Source: Azospirillum brasilense (GTDB lineage: Bacteria > Pseudomonadota > Alphaproteobacteria > Azospirillales > Azospirillaceae). From it: a DNA stretch of 64,000 nucleotides. Below are positions 1-9,387 of the stretch, piece after piece (the stretch's first letter is position 1; the number at the start of each line of letters is the position of its first letter). The stretch lies in assembly GCF_022023855.1 (NCBI RefSeq), contig NZ_CP059449.1:1722501-1786500 (forward strand), given 5' to 3'. The position numbers were made by a program, and so were the translations under genes. Below the pieces are notes generated by a model that was given only the letters and a program-made list of their open reading frames with translations, made no database searches and was not told the origin of the DNA.

Positions 1-617
1 TCGCCATGGGCGGCCAGCCCCTCCACGTCGAAGCCGTTCTCCTTGGCGGGCACGGCGACGAAGCGGGCCAGATGCTCGTCCTCCGCCAGCGCCTTCGTCA
101 GCGCGTTGCCGCCCTTGCGGAACTTCAGGCAACCGGCCGTCCGCTTCCCGTCGCGGCGGACCGGGGTGAGGCGCCCGTCCGCCTCGGTGACCAGCGGGAT
201 GCGGCCGAGCAGGAAGCGGTTGGGGTCGCAACGCACCTCGGTCAGCCGCTCCAGCGCCGTCTCGGCGCTGTTCTCCTCGCGCTCCGGCTTCTTGCGGGCC
301 AGCGCGTGGGAGCCGGTGACCCACAGCCAGCCGTCGGCGATGGCCATGCCCTCGATGTCCGCCTCGTCCTTGCCCGGTTCGGTCTCCGGCAGGGCAAGGA
401 AGTCCGCCAAGAAAAAGACGGCGTCCTGTCGGTAGACGGTGCCGCCTTCCTCGGCCGCCAAATGGACGACCTGAGCGCCCTCGTCCGACGCCACGAACAG
501 GTTGCTTCCCGCCCGCTCGGCCACCGACAGGTCCCCGGCGGTCTCGCCACCGTCGCGGAAGACCAAACGGATGGTGGCGATGGGACTGGCGATGGGATGG
601 GCGGCGTCGCTGGGCAT
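1..617 (-). CDS. DUF3616 domain protein, N-terminal part (runs off the window)
   Basis: An open frame on the minus strand starts at an ATG at 617 and stays open to base 1, so the C-terminus is missing. A good ribosome binding site (AGGAG) lies about 6 bases before the start. The roughly 205 visible residues include DIEGMAIADGWLWVTGSHA and FDVEGLAAHG, which resemble DUF3616, a family with a beta-propeller-like character and no assigned function. It is the next minus-strand gene after ubiD, with a gap of about 40 bp, so co-transcription is possible. The family assignment is from memory of its motifs. The function is unknown. Confidence 0.7.
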   Translation of the reverse strand, partial: MPSDAAHPIASPIATIRLVFRDGGETAGDLSVAERAGSNLFVASDEGAQVVHLAAEEGGTVYRQDAVFFLADFLALPETEPGKDEADIEGMAIADGWLWVTGSHALARKKPEREENSAETALERLTEVRCDPNRFLLGRIPLVTEADGRLTPVRRDGKRTAGCLKFRKGGNALTKALAEDEHLARFVAVPAKENGFDVEGLAAHG

Positions 618-657
618 GGCGGGACTCCTTGGAAAAGGCGGGACCTCCCTTAACGCC

Positions 658-2169
658 TCACTTCCAGATCGGGGTCCCGCTGCCCGGAAGACCGTAGGAC
701 GCCCATTTGCGCGACACCTCTTCGACCACGCCCTGGTCCATGCGGATCTTCTGGCCCCACTCGCGCTTGGTCTCCGGCGGCCACTTGTTGGTGGCGTCCA
801 GCCCGACCTTGCCGCCCAGGCCCGACTCGGGGCTGGCGAAGTCCAGATAGTCGATGGGGGTGCCCTCGATCACGGTGATGTCGCGGGCCGGGTCCATGCG
901 GGTGCTCATGGCCCACATCACGTCCTTCCAGTTCCGCGCGTCGATGTCGTCGTCCACGACGATCACCCATTTCGTGTACATGAACTGGCGCAGGAAGGAC
1001 CAGACGCCCATCATCACCCGCTTGGCGTGGCCGGGATAGGCCTTCTTCATGCTGACCACGGCGATCCGGTAGGAGCAGCCCTCCGGCGGCAGCCAAAAAT
1101 CCACGATCTCCGGGAATTGCTGGGTCAGCAGGGGGATGAAGACCTCGTTCAGCGCCTCCCCCAGCACCGACGGCTCGTCGGGTGGGCGGCCGGTGAAGGT
1201 GGACAGGTAGATCGGGTTGCGCCGCATGGTCATCGCCGTGACGGTGAAGACCGGGAAGGGCTCGACCGAGTTGTAATAGCCGGTGTGGTCGCCGTAGGGC
1301 CCCTCGTCGGCGTATTCGTCCAGGCTGACATGGCCTTCCAGGATGATCTCGGCCTGGGCGGGCACCTTCAACGGCACGGTCTTGCAATCCACCAGCTCGA
1401 CCTTCTTGCCGCGCAGCAGGCCGGCGAACTGGTATTCCGACAGCGTGTCCGGCACCGGCGTGACCGCGGCCAGGATGGTGCCGGGATCGGCGCCGAGGAC
1501 CACCGCGCAGGGCAGCGGCTCGCGCTTGCCGCTGGCGGCCCAGCGGTGATGGTGCTGCGCGCCGCCGCGGTGCTTCAGCCAGCGCATGATCGTCTTGTTC
1601 TTCCCCAGCACCTGCATCCGGTAGATGCCGAGGTTGAAGTCGTCCTCGCGCTTGGCCGTGGGCCCCTTGGTGACGACCAGAGGCCAGGTGATCAGCGGCG
1701 CCGGCTCGCCCGGCCAGCAGCTCTGCACCGGCAGGCGACCGAGATCGATCTGGTCGCCGGTCAGCACCACCTCCTGGCAGGGGGCGGAGCCGACGGTCTT
1801 CGGCTTCATCGACAGCACGGTCTTGGCGAGCGGGATCAGCTCCATCGCCTCGCGGAAGCCGCCCGGCGGCTCCGGCTGCTTGAGGAAGGCCAGCGTCTCG
1901 CCGACGCCGCGCAGCTCGTGCGGCTCGCGGTCCATGCCCCAGGCGACGCGCTCCACCGTGCCGAACAGGTTGACCAGCACCGGCATCTCCGAGCGGGTGC
2001 CGTCGGCCTTGATGACGTTCTCGAACAGCACCGCCGGGCCGCCTTCGGCGAGCAGGCGGGTCTGGATCTCGGTCATCTCCAGCGCCGTGGACACCGGCTC
2101 CCGGACCACCACCAGCCGCCCGGCCTTCTCCAGCCGGTCGATGAAGTCGCGCAACGAGGTGTAGGGCAT
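658..2169 (-). CDS. ubiD: UbiD family decarboxylase (4-hydroxy-3-polyprenylbenzoate decarboxylase)
   Basis: The 503-residue protein is close to the length of E. coli UbiD (about 497). It carries UbiD hallmarks such as the [13 protein letters not shown] segment around residue 300 and an N-terminal [14 protein letters not shown] stretch. UbiD enzymes use prenylated FMN to decarboxylate 4-hydroxy-3-polyprenylbenzoate in ubiquinone synthesis. The flavin prenyltransferase gene ubiX is not in this window. ubiA, which makes the substrate of this step, lies about 2.6 kb away on the same strand, which supports a ubiquinone role. A UbiD-family enzyme acting on another aromatic acid cannot be excluded. 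Confidence 0.9.
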   Translation of the reverse strand: MPYTSLRDFIDRLEKAGRLVVVREPVSTALEMTEIQTRLLAEGGPAVLFENVIKADGTRSEMPVLVNLFGTVERVAWGMDREPHELRGVGETLAFLKQPEPPGGFREAMELIPLAKTVLSMKPKTVGSAPCQEVVLTGDQIDLGRLPVQSCWPGEPAPLITWPLVVTKGPTAKREDDFNLGIYRMQVLGKNKTIMRWLKHRGGAQHHHRWAASGKREPLPCAVVLGADPGTILAAVTPVPDTLSEYQFAGLLRGKKVELVDCKTVPLKVPAQAEIILEGHVSLDEYADEGPYGDHTGYYNSVEPFPVFTVTAMTMRRNPIYLSTFTGRPPDEPSVLGEALNEVFIPLLTQQFPEIVDFWLPPEGCSYRIAVVSMKKAYPGHAKRVMMGVWSFLRQFMYTKWVIVVDDDIDARNWKDVMWAMSTRMDPARDITVIEGTPIDYLDFASPESGLGGKVGLDATNKWPPETKREWGQKIRMDQGVVEEVSRKWASYGLPGSGTPIWK

Positions 2170-2266
2170 GGTCGAGGGTCCGTTCGGATGCGATGGGGGC
2201 GGATCAAGGGGTAGGGGCGCTTAGCATCGGCCTGGAGGGCGCCGCGTCAAGGGGTGAGGTGCCGCC

Positions 2267-3049
2267 TCACGCGGGTTCCTTCACGCTGCGCAAGGCGCGG
2301 CGGACGATGCGGCGGGTGGCGTCCGGGGCGGGACTGTCCGTTTCCCAGCGGGCGCAGAGGGCCTGCACCCAGCCGGGCTGGCTCTTCGCCGCGTCGTTCA
2401 GCCAGTTGGCGACCGAATCCTGGACGTAGCGCGCGCCGTCCGCCCGCAGCGGGTCGAGCACCGGCAAGCCGCGCGCCGGGTCGGTCTTCAGCGCGCCGAT
2501 GTGGCCGCACCAGACGCCGCGGGGCCGGGTGGCCTCGCTGGCGAAGCGGCGCAGCCGCTCCGACGGCTCGGCGGTCCACTGCGTGAGGAGGGCCAGCGCC
2601 TCGTCGATGGCGGCGGCGATGTGCGGGCGCAGCGCCAGCCACGCCCATTCGCGCACGCCGAAATGCGGGTCGTCGGCGAGCGGGCGGACGCGATCCAGCC
2701 GCTCCGCCAGAGTCAGGCCGGGGGCAGCGGCCAGCGCGTAGCAGGCCCAGCCGCGCACCGTGTCGGATGGGTGGGCAGCCAGCCGCTCCACGCCTCCCAG
2801 GTCCAGGTGCTCGACGGCCGCGCTTCCCGCCACGGCCATGCGCCGGGTCACGCCCTCCTTCGGGTCGAAGGAAACAGCACCCGCGGCTTCCGGAACGGCG
2901 GCGGCGAGCAGGGCGGTGAAATCGATGGCGAGCGATTCGGCCAGCGTGGCGGTCTCGCGCCGGCCCGCGTTCAGGTCGGCGAGCACCTCCGGCGGGATGT
3001 CGGCCATCCGGGTGGCGCCCTTGCGCGGCGCGCTGGTCGTCATCGTCAT
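2267..3049 (-). CDS. DNA alkylation repair protein, HEAT-repeat AlkC/AlkD-like
   Basis: The 260-residue protein is built of alpha-helical HEAT-like repeats. It begins with a segment like RKGATRMADIPPEVL and ends with NWLNDAAKSQPGWVQAL and TRRIVRRALRS, a pattern I associate with AlkC-type (COG4335) alkylpurine glycosylase relatives. Such proteins excise N3- or N7-alkylated purines without base flipping. The upstream methyltransferase ends only 4 bp before this start, so the two genes are very likely co-transcribed and translationally coupled. A second ATG 6 bp inside is an alternative start. No catalytic residue was verified. Confidence 0.72.
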   Translation of the reverse strand: MTMTTSAPRKGATRMADIPPEVLADLNAGRRETATLAESLAIDFTALLAAAVPEAAGAVSFDPKEGVTRRMAVAGSAAVEHLDLGGVERLAAHPSDTVRGWACYALAAAPGLTLAERLDRVRPLADDPHFGVREWAWLALRPHIAAAIDEALALLTQWTAEPSERLRRFASEATRPRGVWCGHIGALKTDPARGLPVLDPLRADGARYVQDSVANWLNDAAKSQPGWVQALCARWETDSPAPDATRRIVRRALRSVKEPA

Positions 3050-3052
3050 GTC

Positions 3053-3712
3053 TTAGGCCTCCGGCAGCAGGCGCCAGATCACCGTTTCGCGCATCTCGCG
3101 GTCTTCCAATTCCAGGGAGGTCGGGACGCTGTATTGACCGACCCGCTCGATCCCGCTGGTTGGGACATAGGCGCGGCCCGGATCGCCCAGCAGGACCAGC
3201 GTGCCGGTTGCGGCGATTGCGCGCAGCCAGGCGGTCACCCGGTCGGCCATCGGCTTCTCGTAGCAGACGTCGCCCGCCAGAACGACGTCGATGCCGGGCA
3301 GGGGGCGGTCCACCAGATCGGCGCTGACCGCCTTCACATCGACTCCGTTGGATTCGGCGTTCAGGGCGATGGCGGCCAGGGCGAAGCGGTCGATGTCGCA
3401 GGACTGCACGCGCGCCGCGCCGGCCATCATCGCGGCGATGCCGACCAGCCCGGTGCCGGCGGCGAAATCCAGCACCGACTTGCCCGCCACCAGCTCTGGC
3501 CGGTCGAGCACGAGCCGCGCCACCGCCTGGCCGCCCGGCCAAGCAAAGGCCCAATAGGGCGGCGGTACATTGGACTCTTTCAAAGAATCCTCCGTAGCTT
3601 CCCACAACGGCGTGATTTCCGTCGCCAGATGCAGCGCGATTTCGGGCAGCAAAGGAGTCCGCGTTACGACCGTGTTGGAGCGGATGAAGTCGATTTGAGA
3701 AAAGTTGTTCAT
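3053..3712 (-). CDS. Class I SAM-dependent methyltransferase (Nnt1/ETFB-lysine methyltransferase type)
   Basis: The 219-residue protein carries a glycine-rich SAM-binding motif (VLDFAAGTGLVGIAA) followed by an acidic loop (CDIDRFALAAIALNAESN). The PPPYWAFAWPGGQALAR-like segment before motif I is typical of the COG3897 group, which includes ETF-beta lysine methyltransferases. I chose the ATG at 3712 because homology-like sequence begins there; the frame stays open upstream to 3796 but that stretch looks non-coding. The gene is coupled to the downstream DNA repair gene with a 4 bp gap. The methyl acceptor is unknown; a protein lysine is the best guess from the family. Confidence 0.78.
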   Translation of the reverse strand: MNNFSQIDFIRSNTVVTRTPLLPEIALHLATEITPLWEATEDSLKESNVPPPYWAFAWPGGQAVARLVLDRPELVAGKSVLDFAAGTGLVGIAAMMAGAARVQSCDIDRFALAAIALNAESNGVDVKAVSADLVDRPLPGIDVVLAGDVCYEKPMADRVTAWLRAIAATGTLVLLGDPGRAYVPTSGIERVGQYSVPTSLELEDREMRETVIWRLLPEA

Positions 3713-3853
3713 AACTGGACTCTCACCGGAGCTGCGCGGGGATGGATGATCTATCCACAACCGGTTTTGGTTACATAATTCAAACGGAGTAGACACACCT
3801 GCTGTCCCGTGTTACCCGTTCGAAAGGAGAAAAACAAAGGTCATGGGGTCGAT

Positions 3854-4705
3854 ATGCGGTCGAAAGGGATTGCACTCTGCGCATCGTTCGCGGCGTTCAT
3901 CGCTCTCAGCCCGTTCACCATATCCCAAGCCCAGGCCCAGGACGGGGATTGCGTCCGCACGGTGCGCTCCATATCGGATTTCGACATCCGGGGCGATGCC
4001 TGGACGTGGTGGAACACCGCCGCCAATCAACAATATGAGCGCGACCAGCGTCCGACCCTGGGCTCCGTCCTCGTCTTCAAGCGGTCGCAGCGGCTGGGCC
4101 GCGGCCACGTTTCCCTGGTCAGCCACATCGTCGACCGCCGCACCATCGAGGTCGATCACTCCTGGCTCGATGGCCGCGGTCTGCGCCGCAACATGCGCGT
4201 GGTCGACGTGTCGCCGCGCAACGACTGGTCGGCCGTCCGCGTCTGGCATGAGCCGTCGGACCAGCTCGGCCTGCGCGTCTACACCACCTACGGCTTCATC
4301 CTGCCGGAGGGCGAGGAGGCGAATATCCGCCAGGCCGATTCCCGGGGTGCCGGCATCGGCAGCACCTTCGCCGTGGCTCCGCAGGGCCGCTCCACGCCCA
4401 AGCCCGCCGCCGGACCGCGCCTGATGGAAGCCTCCCTGAAGGGCCACGCCGTCGCCGTTCCGGGCCGCAAGCCGCAGGTGCTGACCGCATCCCTCACCCT
4501 CTCCGGCAAGGGCACCGCCGTGAAGATGGTGCCGCCGCTTCAGACCGCCGCTGTGGTGACTGCCGTGTTGCCGGCCCGCAAGCCGACCCAGCCGGCCGCG
4601 CAGAAGGGCGTCGAGATGGTGGCCTCCACCGAGGGCATCCGCGCGGTCCTGCCGCCGCGCAAGCCGGGCTCCGGCGACAGCACCGTCGCGGAGCTGACGC
4701 GCTAA
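3854..4705 (+). CDS. Secreted CHAP-domain (NlpC/P60-like amidase) protein
   Basis: The protein has about 283 residues. A signal peptide (MRSKGIALCASFAAFIALS, then AQAQ) precedes a CHAP domain at roughly residues 30-145. The visible candidates for the Cys/His pair are the Cys in GDCVRTV and the His in GRGHVSLVSHIV. GDAWTWWNTA and GSVLVF are typical CHAP segments. The last 120 residues are basic and low complexity, with repeated LPxRKP motifs (AVLPARKPTQP, AVLPPRKPGSG) that could contact the cell wall. CHAP domains cleave peptidoglycan cross-bridges or stems. The ATG at 3854 was chosen because the signal peptide starts there; an upstream in-frame start at 3809 would add a charged extension. Confidence 0.75.
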   Translation: MRSKGIALCASFAAFIALSPFTISQAQAQDGDCVRTVRSISDFDIRGDAWTWWNTAANQQYERDQRPTLGSVLVFKRSQRLGRGHVSLVSHIVDRRTIEVDHSWLDGRGLRRNMRVVDVSPRNDWSAVRVWHEPSDQLGLRVYTTYGFILPEGEEANIRQADSRGAGIGSTFAVAPQGRSTPKPAAGPRLMEASLKGHAVAVPGRKPQVLTASLTLSGKGTAVKMVPPLQTAAVVTAVLPARKPTQPAAQKGVEMVASTEGIRAVLPPRKPGSGDSTVAELTR

Positions 4706-4743
4706 CCCCTCTCCAAATCCTTCCCTCCAAGTCCCCGGCCGCT

Positions 4744-5670
4744 TCAGACCTTTCCGGCCAGGAAGGCCACCAGCACCAGCCATCCGAACCAGCGGTTCGA
4801 CTTGAACTTCTTCAGGCAATCCGTCTGATCGTCGGGGTTCCAGGTCGCCACCTGCCAGGACAGCTGCAGCGCGGCCAGCGAGAGCAGCGGCAGGAACAGC
4901 CCGCCCAGCCCGGCCAGACGCCCGGCGATGCCGATCCCGACGAAAGTCAGCGTGTAGAAGCCGTAGATCCAGATCTTGCTCTGGTCGCCCAGCCGCAGGG
5001 CGGTGGACTTCACGCCGATTCGTGCGTCGTCCTCCTTGTCCTGGTGGGCGTAGATGGTGTCGTAGCCCAGCGTCCAGACGATCCCCGCGGCGTACAGCGT
5101 CAGCGCCGGCCATTCCAACTCGCCGCGAACCGCGGTCCAGCCCATCAGGGCGCCCCAGTTGAAGGTCAGCCCCAGGAAGGCCTGCGGCCACCAGGTGATG
5201 CGCTTCATCAGCGGGTAGGTGAAGACCAGCACCAGCGACAGCACGCCCAGCCCGATGGTGAGCAGATTGAACTGCACCAGCACCGCCAGCCCGATCAGGA
5301 GTTGGACGGCGAGGAAGGCCAGCGCCTGTTTCACCGACACCTGCCCGGAGGGTATCGGCCGTGTGCGCGTGCGCTCCACCATGGCGTCGAAGTCGCGGTC
5401 GAGAATGTCGTTCACCGTGCATCCGGCCCCGCGCATCACCACGGCGCCGACCGCGAACAGAGCCATCAGCCAGAGGTCGGGCAGCGGTCCGGCGCCGGCC
5501 AGCGCGATGCTCCACCAGCCGGGAAACAGCAGCAGCCACGTGCCGATGGGCCGGTCCAGCCGCGCCAGCCGCAGATAGGGACGGACCGCCGCCGGGGCGA
5601 AGCGGTCGATCCAGTCGCCGCGCCGGATGTCGGTGAATTCGCCGGGAGCGGGGGAGGCGGGGCTGGTCAT
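4744..5670 (-). CDS. ubiA: 4-hydroxybenzoate polyprenyltransferase
   Basis: The integral membrane prenyltransferase has about 308 residues with eight or nine predicted membrane segments. The two aspartate-rich motifs of the UbiA superfamily are present: NDILDRDFDAMVERTRTRPI and DTIYAHQDKEDD. The enzyme condenses polyprenyl diphosphate with 4-hydroxybenzoate in ubiquinone synthesis. I chose the ATG at 5670 (MTSPASPAPGEF); the frame is open to 5805 but the extra 45 residues have no family character and would overlap the divergent rsmE start. The gene shares a 133 bp divergent intergenic region with rsmE. Confidence 0.93.
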   Translation of the reverse strand: MTSPASPAPGEFTDIRRGDWIDRFAPAAVRPYLRLARLDRPIGTWLLLFPGWWSIALAGAGPLPDLWLMALFAVGAVVMRGAGCTVNDILDRDFDAMVERTRTRPIPSGQVSVKQALAFLAVQLLIGLAVLVQFNLLTIGLGVLSLVLVFTYPLMKRITWWPQAFLGLTFNWGALMGWTAVRGELEWPALTLYAAGIVWTLGYDTIYAHQDKEDDARIGVKSTALRLGDQSKIWIYGFYTLTFVGIGIAGRLAGLGGLFLPLLSLAALQLSWQVATWNPDDQTDCLKKFKSNRWFGWLVLVAFLAGKV

Positions 5671-5767
5671 GGCGGACTCGGGAAGGAAGTGGAGGAAGCC
5701 GGGGGCAAGGTAGCGGCGGGGGTGGGTCCCCGCAAGGCTGGGCCGTTTCCGCCCCGAAGCGTTATCG

Positions 5768-5775
5768 CTATAGTC
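5768..5775 (+). promoter_or_regulatory. Candidate -10 box for rsmE
   Basis: GCTATAGT lies 29 bases before the rsmE start and matches the alphaproteobacterial (Caulobacter sigma-73) -10 consensus GCTANAWC in most positions. The -35 element is weak (TTTCCG about 17 bases upstream). Confidence 0.4.
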
Positions 5776-5803
5776 GGCGCCGCACACCGGAGACCTTTGC
5801 GCC

Positions 5804-6598
5804 ATGTCAGACCAACCGAAGACCCGCCTCTATGTGGACAGCCCCCTCGGCGAGGGGCAGGCGGTGGGGCTCGACCACGAGCGGGCGCATTTCCTGCGCC
5901 ACGTCCTGCGGCTCGACAAGGGCGATGTCGTGGCCGTCTTCAACGGGCAGGACGGCGAATGGCTGGCCGCCATCGACGGCTTCGGCAAGGGCTGGTGCTC
6001 GCTCACCGTGACGGTGCAGCGGCGTCCTCAGGCGGCCGGGCCCGACCTTTGGCTGCTGTTCGCCCCGATCAAGCGCGGGCGCATCGATTTCGTCGCGGAG
6101 AAGGCCAGCGAGCTGGGCGTGTCGCGGCTGTGGCCGGTCTTCACCCGCCGCACCGACCCCAACCGCGTCAACACCGACCGCCTGCGTGCCAACGCCATCG
6201 AGGCCGCCGAGCAGTCGGAGCGGCTGACCGTGCCGGAGATAGCCGACCCGCTGCCGCTGGACAAGGCGCTGGCCGGTTGGCCGGCCGAACGTACGCTGTA
6301 CCTGTGCGCCGAGGCCGGGAACGTACGCCCCATTGCAGAGGCCGTCCGCGGCCGTCCGCACGGCCCCGCCGCCTTCCTGATCGGGCCGGAGGGCGGCTTT
6401 GCGCAGACCGAACTTGACGAAATTTGCAAACTACCCTTTGTTGTTCCCGTCGGTCTGGGGCCCCGCATTCTTCGGGCCGACACAGCGGTGGTCGCGGCGC
6501 TCGCCTGCTGGCAGGCCCTTGCGGGGGACTGGACGGCGGACGGGGGCGATACCCGACCGCCCTTCCGCGCGCCGGCTGACCCCACCGTCGGGGAGTAA
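5804..6598 (+). CDS. rsmE: 16S rRNA (uracil(1498)-N(3))-methyltransferase
   Basis: The 264-residue SPOUT-class methyltransferase shows the RsmE landmarks in order: HFLRHVLRL near the N-terminal PUA-like domain, EKASELGVSRLWPV, EAAEQSERLTVPEI, LIGPEGGF and LGPRILRADTAVVAAL, the last two forming the trefoil-knot SAM site. RsmE methylates U1498 of 16S rRNA on the assembled 30S subunit. It is transcribed divergently from ubiA. gshA follows 81 bp downstream on the same strand, so rsmE-gshA may be an operon. About 25 low-complexity residues extend the C-terminus beyond the usual end. Confidence 0.95.
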   Translation: MSDQPKTRLYVDSPLGEGQAVGLDHERAHFLRHVLRLDKGDVVAVFNGQDGEWLAAIDGFGKGWCSLTVTVQRRPQAAGPDLWLLFAPIKRGRIDFVAEKASELGVSRLWPVFTRRTDPNRVNTDRLRANAIEAAEQSERLTVPEIADPLPLDKALAGWPAERTLYLCAEAGNVRPIAEAVRGRPHGPAAFLIGPEGGFAQTELDEICKLPFVVPVGLGPRILRADTAVVAALACWQALAGDWTADGGDTRPPFRAPADPTVGE

Positions 6599-6679
6599 GG
6601 GCCGCTCGACGCGCCGCTGTTTCGAGGCGGGCCGTTTGACTCGTTGGCCAGTTTAGACTTTTTGAAAGCGGGAGCTTCC

Positions 6680-8044
6680 ATGTCCGCACCTCCGCAGACG
6701 CGTGGTGAACCGATCACCGACCGCCGCCAACTGGCGGCCTATCTGGAATCCGGCAACAAGCCGGCCGACCAGTGGCGCATCGGGACTGAACACGAGAAAT
6801 TCGCCTACCGCGTCTCCGACCACCGGCCGCTGCCCTACGAGGGGCCGGACGGGATCGGCGAACTGCTGACCCGCCTGCAGCGCTTTGGCTGGGAGCCGGT
6901 GGAGGAGAAGGGCAACCTCATCGCCCTGACCCAGGGCATGGCGAACATCACGCTGGAGCCGGGCGGGCAGGTGGAACTGTCCGGCGCCCCGCTGGAGACC
7001 CTGCACCAGACCTGCGCCGAGGTGCACCGCCACCTCGATCAGGTGAAGGAGATCGGGGGCGAGCTGGGCATCGCCATGATGGGCCTCGGCTTCCAGCCGA
7101 AATGGCGGCGCGACGAGATCCCCTGGATGCCCAAGGGCCGCTACAAGATCATGGGCGACTACATGCCCAAGCGCGGCAATCTCGGCCTGGACATGATGAT
7201 GCGCACCTGCACCGTGCAGGTGAACCTGGACTTCGCGTCGGAAGCCGACATGGTGAAGAAGTTCCGGGTCAGCTTGGCGCTTCAGCCCATCGCCACGGCG
7301 CTGTTCGCCAACTCGCCCTTCACCGAGGGCAAGCCGAACGGCTTCCAGAGCTTCCGCAGCCACATCTGGACGGACACCGACCCCGACCGCACCGGCGACC
7401 TGCCCTTCGTGTTCGAGGACGGCTTCGGGTTCGAACGGTACGTGGACTACCTGCTCGACGTGCCGATGTACTTCGTCTACCGCGACGGCACGTACATCGA
7501 CGCCTCCGGCCAGTCCTTCCGCGACTTCATGCAGGGCCGCCTGCCGGCGTTGCCGGGCGAGATCCCGCTGATCACAGACTGGGCCGACCACATGACCACC
7601 TCCTTCCCCGAGGTGCGTCTGAAGAAGTATCTGGAGATGCGTGGCGCCGACGGCGGCCCCTGGCGCCGCCTGTGCGCCCTGCCGGCCCTGTGGGTCGGGC
7701 TGCTCTACGACAGCCAGGCGCTCGACGCCGCCTGGGACCTCGTGAAGGGCTGGACGACGGAGGAGCGCGCCCACCTGCGCGCCGAGGTGCCGCGCCACGC
7801 GTTGCGCACCCCCTTCCGCGGCCGTACGGTGCGGGAGGTCGCGCTTGAGGTGCTGGAGATCGCCCGCGGCGGTCTGGCCCGCCGCGCCCGCAACGACAAC
7901 TGGGGCGACGACGAAGCGCATTTCCTGAACACGCTGCTCGACATCGCCGAGTCTGGCCAGACCCCCGCCGACGAGCTTCTGGAGAAGTTCAACGGCCCCT
8001 GGGGCGGCAGCGTCGATCCGGTGTTCAAGGAATACGCGTACTGA
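6680..8044 (+). CDS. gshA: Glutamate--cysteine ligase (plant/alphaproteobacterial type)
   Basis: The protein has about 454 residues of the GCS2 class II/III family, which makes gamma-glutamylcysteine, the first step of glutathione synthesis. Typical segments are [12 protein letters not shown] near the N-terminus, [37 protein letters not shown] and the [14 protein letters not shown] core. I chose the ATG at 6680, which has GGGAG six bases upstream; the in-frame ATG at 6644 would add 12 residues without a comparable site. A palindromic repeat follows the stop codon and may act as an mRNA 3' structure. Confidence 0.92.
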   Translation: MSAPPQTRGEPITDRRQLAAYLESGNKPADQWRIGTEHEKFAYRVSDHRPLPYEGPDGIGELLTRLQRFGWEPVEEKGNLIALTQGMANITLEPGGQVELSGAPLETLHQTCAEVHRHLDQVKEIGGELGIAMMGLGFQPKWRRDEIPWMPKGRYKIMGDYMPKRGNLGLDMMMRTCTVQVNLDFASEADMVKKFRVSLALQPIATALFANSPFTEGKPNGFQSFRSHIWTDTDPDRTGDLPFVFEDGFGFERYVDYLLDVPMYFVYRDGTYIDASGQSFRDFMQGRLPALPGEIPLITDWADHMTTSFPEVRLKKYLEMRGADGGPWRRLCALPALWVGLLYDSQALDAAWDLVKGWTTEERAHLRAEVPRHALRTPFRGRTVREVALEVLEIARGGLARRARNDNWGDDEAHFLNTLLDIAESGQTPADELLEKFNGPWGGSVDPVFKEYAY

Positions 8045-8085
8045 GTTCCGCCCTGGCGGCTGCTTGGCAAAGTGGTCGCGTTGGG

Positions 8086-8185
8086 CCCCCACCCCGGCCC
8101 TCCCCCGCTGCGCAGGGGAGGGTGTCTTCTGCGAAGTGGCGTCCGTCCCCTCCCCTGCGATAGCGGGGGAGGGTTAGGGTGGGGG
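8086..8185. repeat. GC-rich palindromic repeat, subtype A (copy 1)
   Basis: A stretch of about 100 bp starts with CCCCCACC and ends with its complement GGTGGGGG. It contains two internal hairpins built on CCCTCCCC/GGGGAGGG. It fills the gap between convergent gshA and the aminotransferase gene. Similar copies lie at 26029, 45830 and 52238. Confidence 0.85.
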
Positions 8186-8213
8186 CTCAGTGCGAGAGGA
8201 CCGAAGGGCTATC

Positions 8214-9368
8214 CTACCTCTTCCAGGCGATCAGCCGCCGGGCCGCCTCGGCGATGGTCTCCTCCGAGCCGGCGAAGCTGAAGCGCACGAAGCGGAGGCC
8301 GCGGGCCGGGTCGAAGTCGACGCCGGGGGTGCAGGCGATGCCCGTCTCCGCCAGGATGCGCTTGCAGAAGGCCTCGCTGTCGTCGGTCATCTCCGTCACG
8401 TCGGCGTAGATGTAGAAGGCGCCGTCGGCCGGAGCCAGCTTGTCGAAGCCGGCCTTCGGCAGTTCCCTCAGCAGAAGCTCGCGGTTGCGGGCGTAGCGGG
8501 CGACGTGGCCATCCAGCTCCTCGGTGCAGGCGAAGGCGGCGACCGCAGCGGCCTGCGACAGGCTGGGGGCGGAGATGAACAGGTTCTGGGCGAGGCATTC
8601 GACCGAGCGGATCAGGTCGTCCGGAACGATCATCCAGCCAAGCCGCCAGCCGGTCATCGAGAAGTATTTGGAGAAGCTGTTCACCACCAGCGCGCTTTCG
8701 CTGACCTCGGCGGCGGTCACGGCCTCCGGTCCATAGGTCAGGCCGTGGTAGATCTCGTCGGAGACGAGGCGCACGCCCTTGGCGTCGCACCAGTTCGCGA
8801 GCGCGGTCAGCTCATCCCGGCTCAGCATCGTGCCGGTCGGGTTGGCCGGGCTGGCGACGATCAGGCCCTGGATGGGCGGATCGAGCCGCTCCAGCAGTTC
8901 GATGGTCGGCTGGAAGCGGTGCTCCGGACCGGTCGGCAGTTCCACCGGCTCGACCCCGATGGCGGTCAGCGTGTGGCGGTAGGCCGGGTAGCTGGGCGAG
9001 GCCATGGCCACCCGGTCACCCGGATCGAAGGCCGCCAGGAAACCGAGCTGGAAGGCCCCGGACGAGCCGGTGGTGACCACCACGCGCCGCTCCGGCACGT
9101 CGATCCCGTAACGGTCGCGGTACCAGCCGGCGATGGCCGCCCGCAGCGCCGGGATACCCAGCGCCCCGGTGTAGCCCAGCACGTCGGCGTCGAGCATGCG
9201 GTGGGCGGCCTCCAGCACGCCCTTCGGCGCGCCGGTCGAGGGCTGCCCAACCTCCATGTGCAGGACCTCCAGGCCGGCGGCTTCGCGCTCGGCGGCGGCG
9301 CGCATCACTTCCATGACGAAGAAGGGCGGGATGGCGCCCCGTTTGGAGACTTTGGGTGCTTTGCTCAT
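8214..9368 (-). CDS. Pyridoxal-phosphate aminotransferase, class I/II
   Basis: The 384-residue fold-type I aminotransferase carries SPANPTG for cofactor and substrate contact, DEIYHGLTYG, the PLP-lysine segment NSFSKYFSMTGWRLGW, and the C-terminal arginine region RGLRFVRFSFAGSEETI. It resembles the aspartate/aromatic aminotransferase subgroup often annotated as AspC-like or alanine-type. The donor and acceptor cannot be read from sequence. The gene is convergent with gshA across the palindromic repeat. The gamma-glutamyltransferase-like gene lies 19 bp upstream on the same strand and is probably co-transcribed. Confidence 0.88.
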   Translation of the reverse strand: MSKAPKVSKRGAIPPFFVMEVMRAAAEREAAGLEVLHMEVGQPSTGAPKGVLEAAHRMLDADVLGYTGALGIPALRAAIAGWYRDRYGIDVPERRVVVTTGSSGAFQLGFLAAFDPGDRVAMASPSYPAYRHTLTAIGVEPVELPTGPEHRFQPTIELLERLDPPIQGLIVASPANPTGTMLSRDELTALANWCDAKGVRLVSDEIYHGLTYGPEAVTAAEVSESALVVNSFSKYFSMTGWRLGWMIVPDDLIRSVECLAQNLFISAPSLSQAAAVAAFACTEELDGHVARYARNRELLLRELPKAGFDKLAPADGAFYIYADVTEMTDDSEAFCKRILAETGIACTPGVDFDPARGLRFVRFSFAGSEETIAEAARRLIAWKR

Positions 9369-9387
9369 GATTCCAGACTTCTGAACA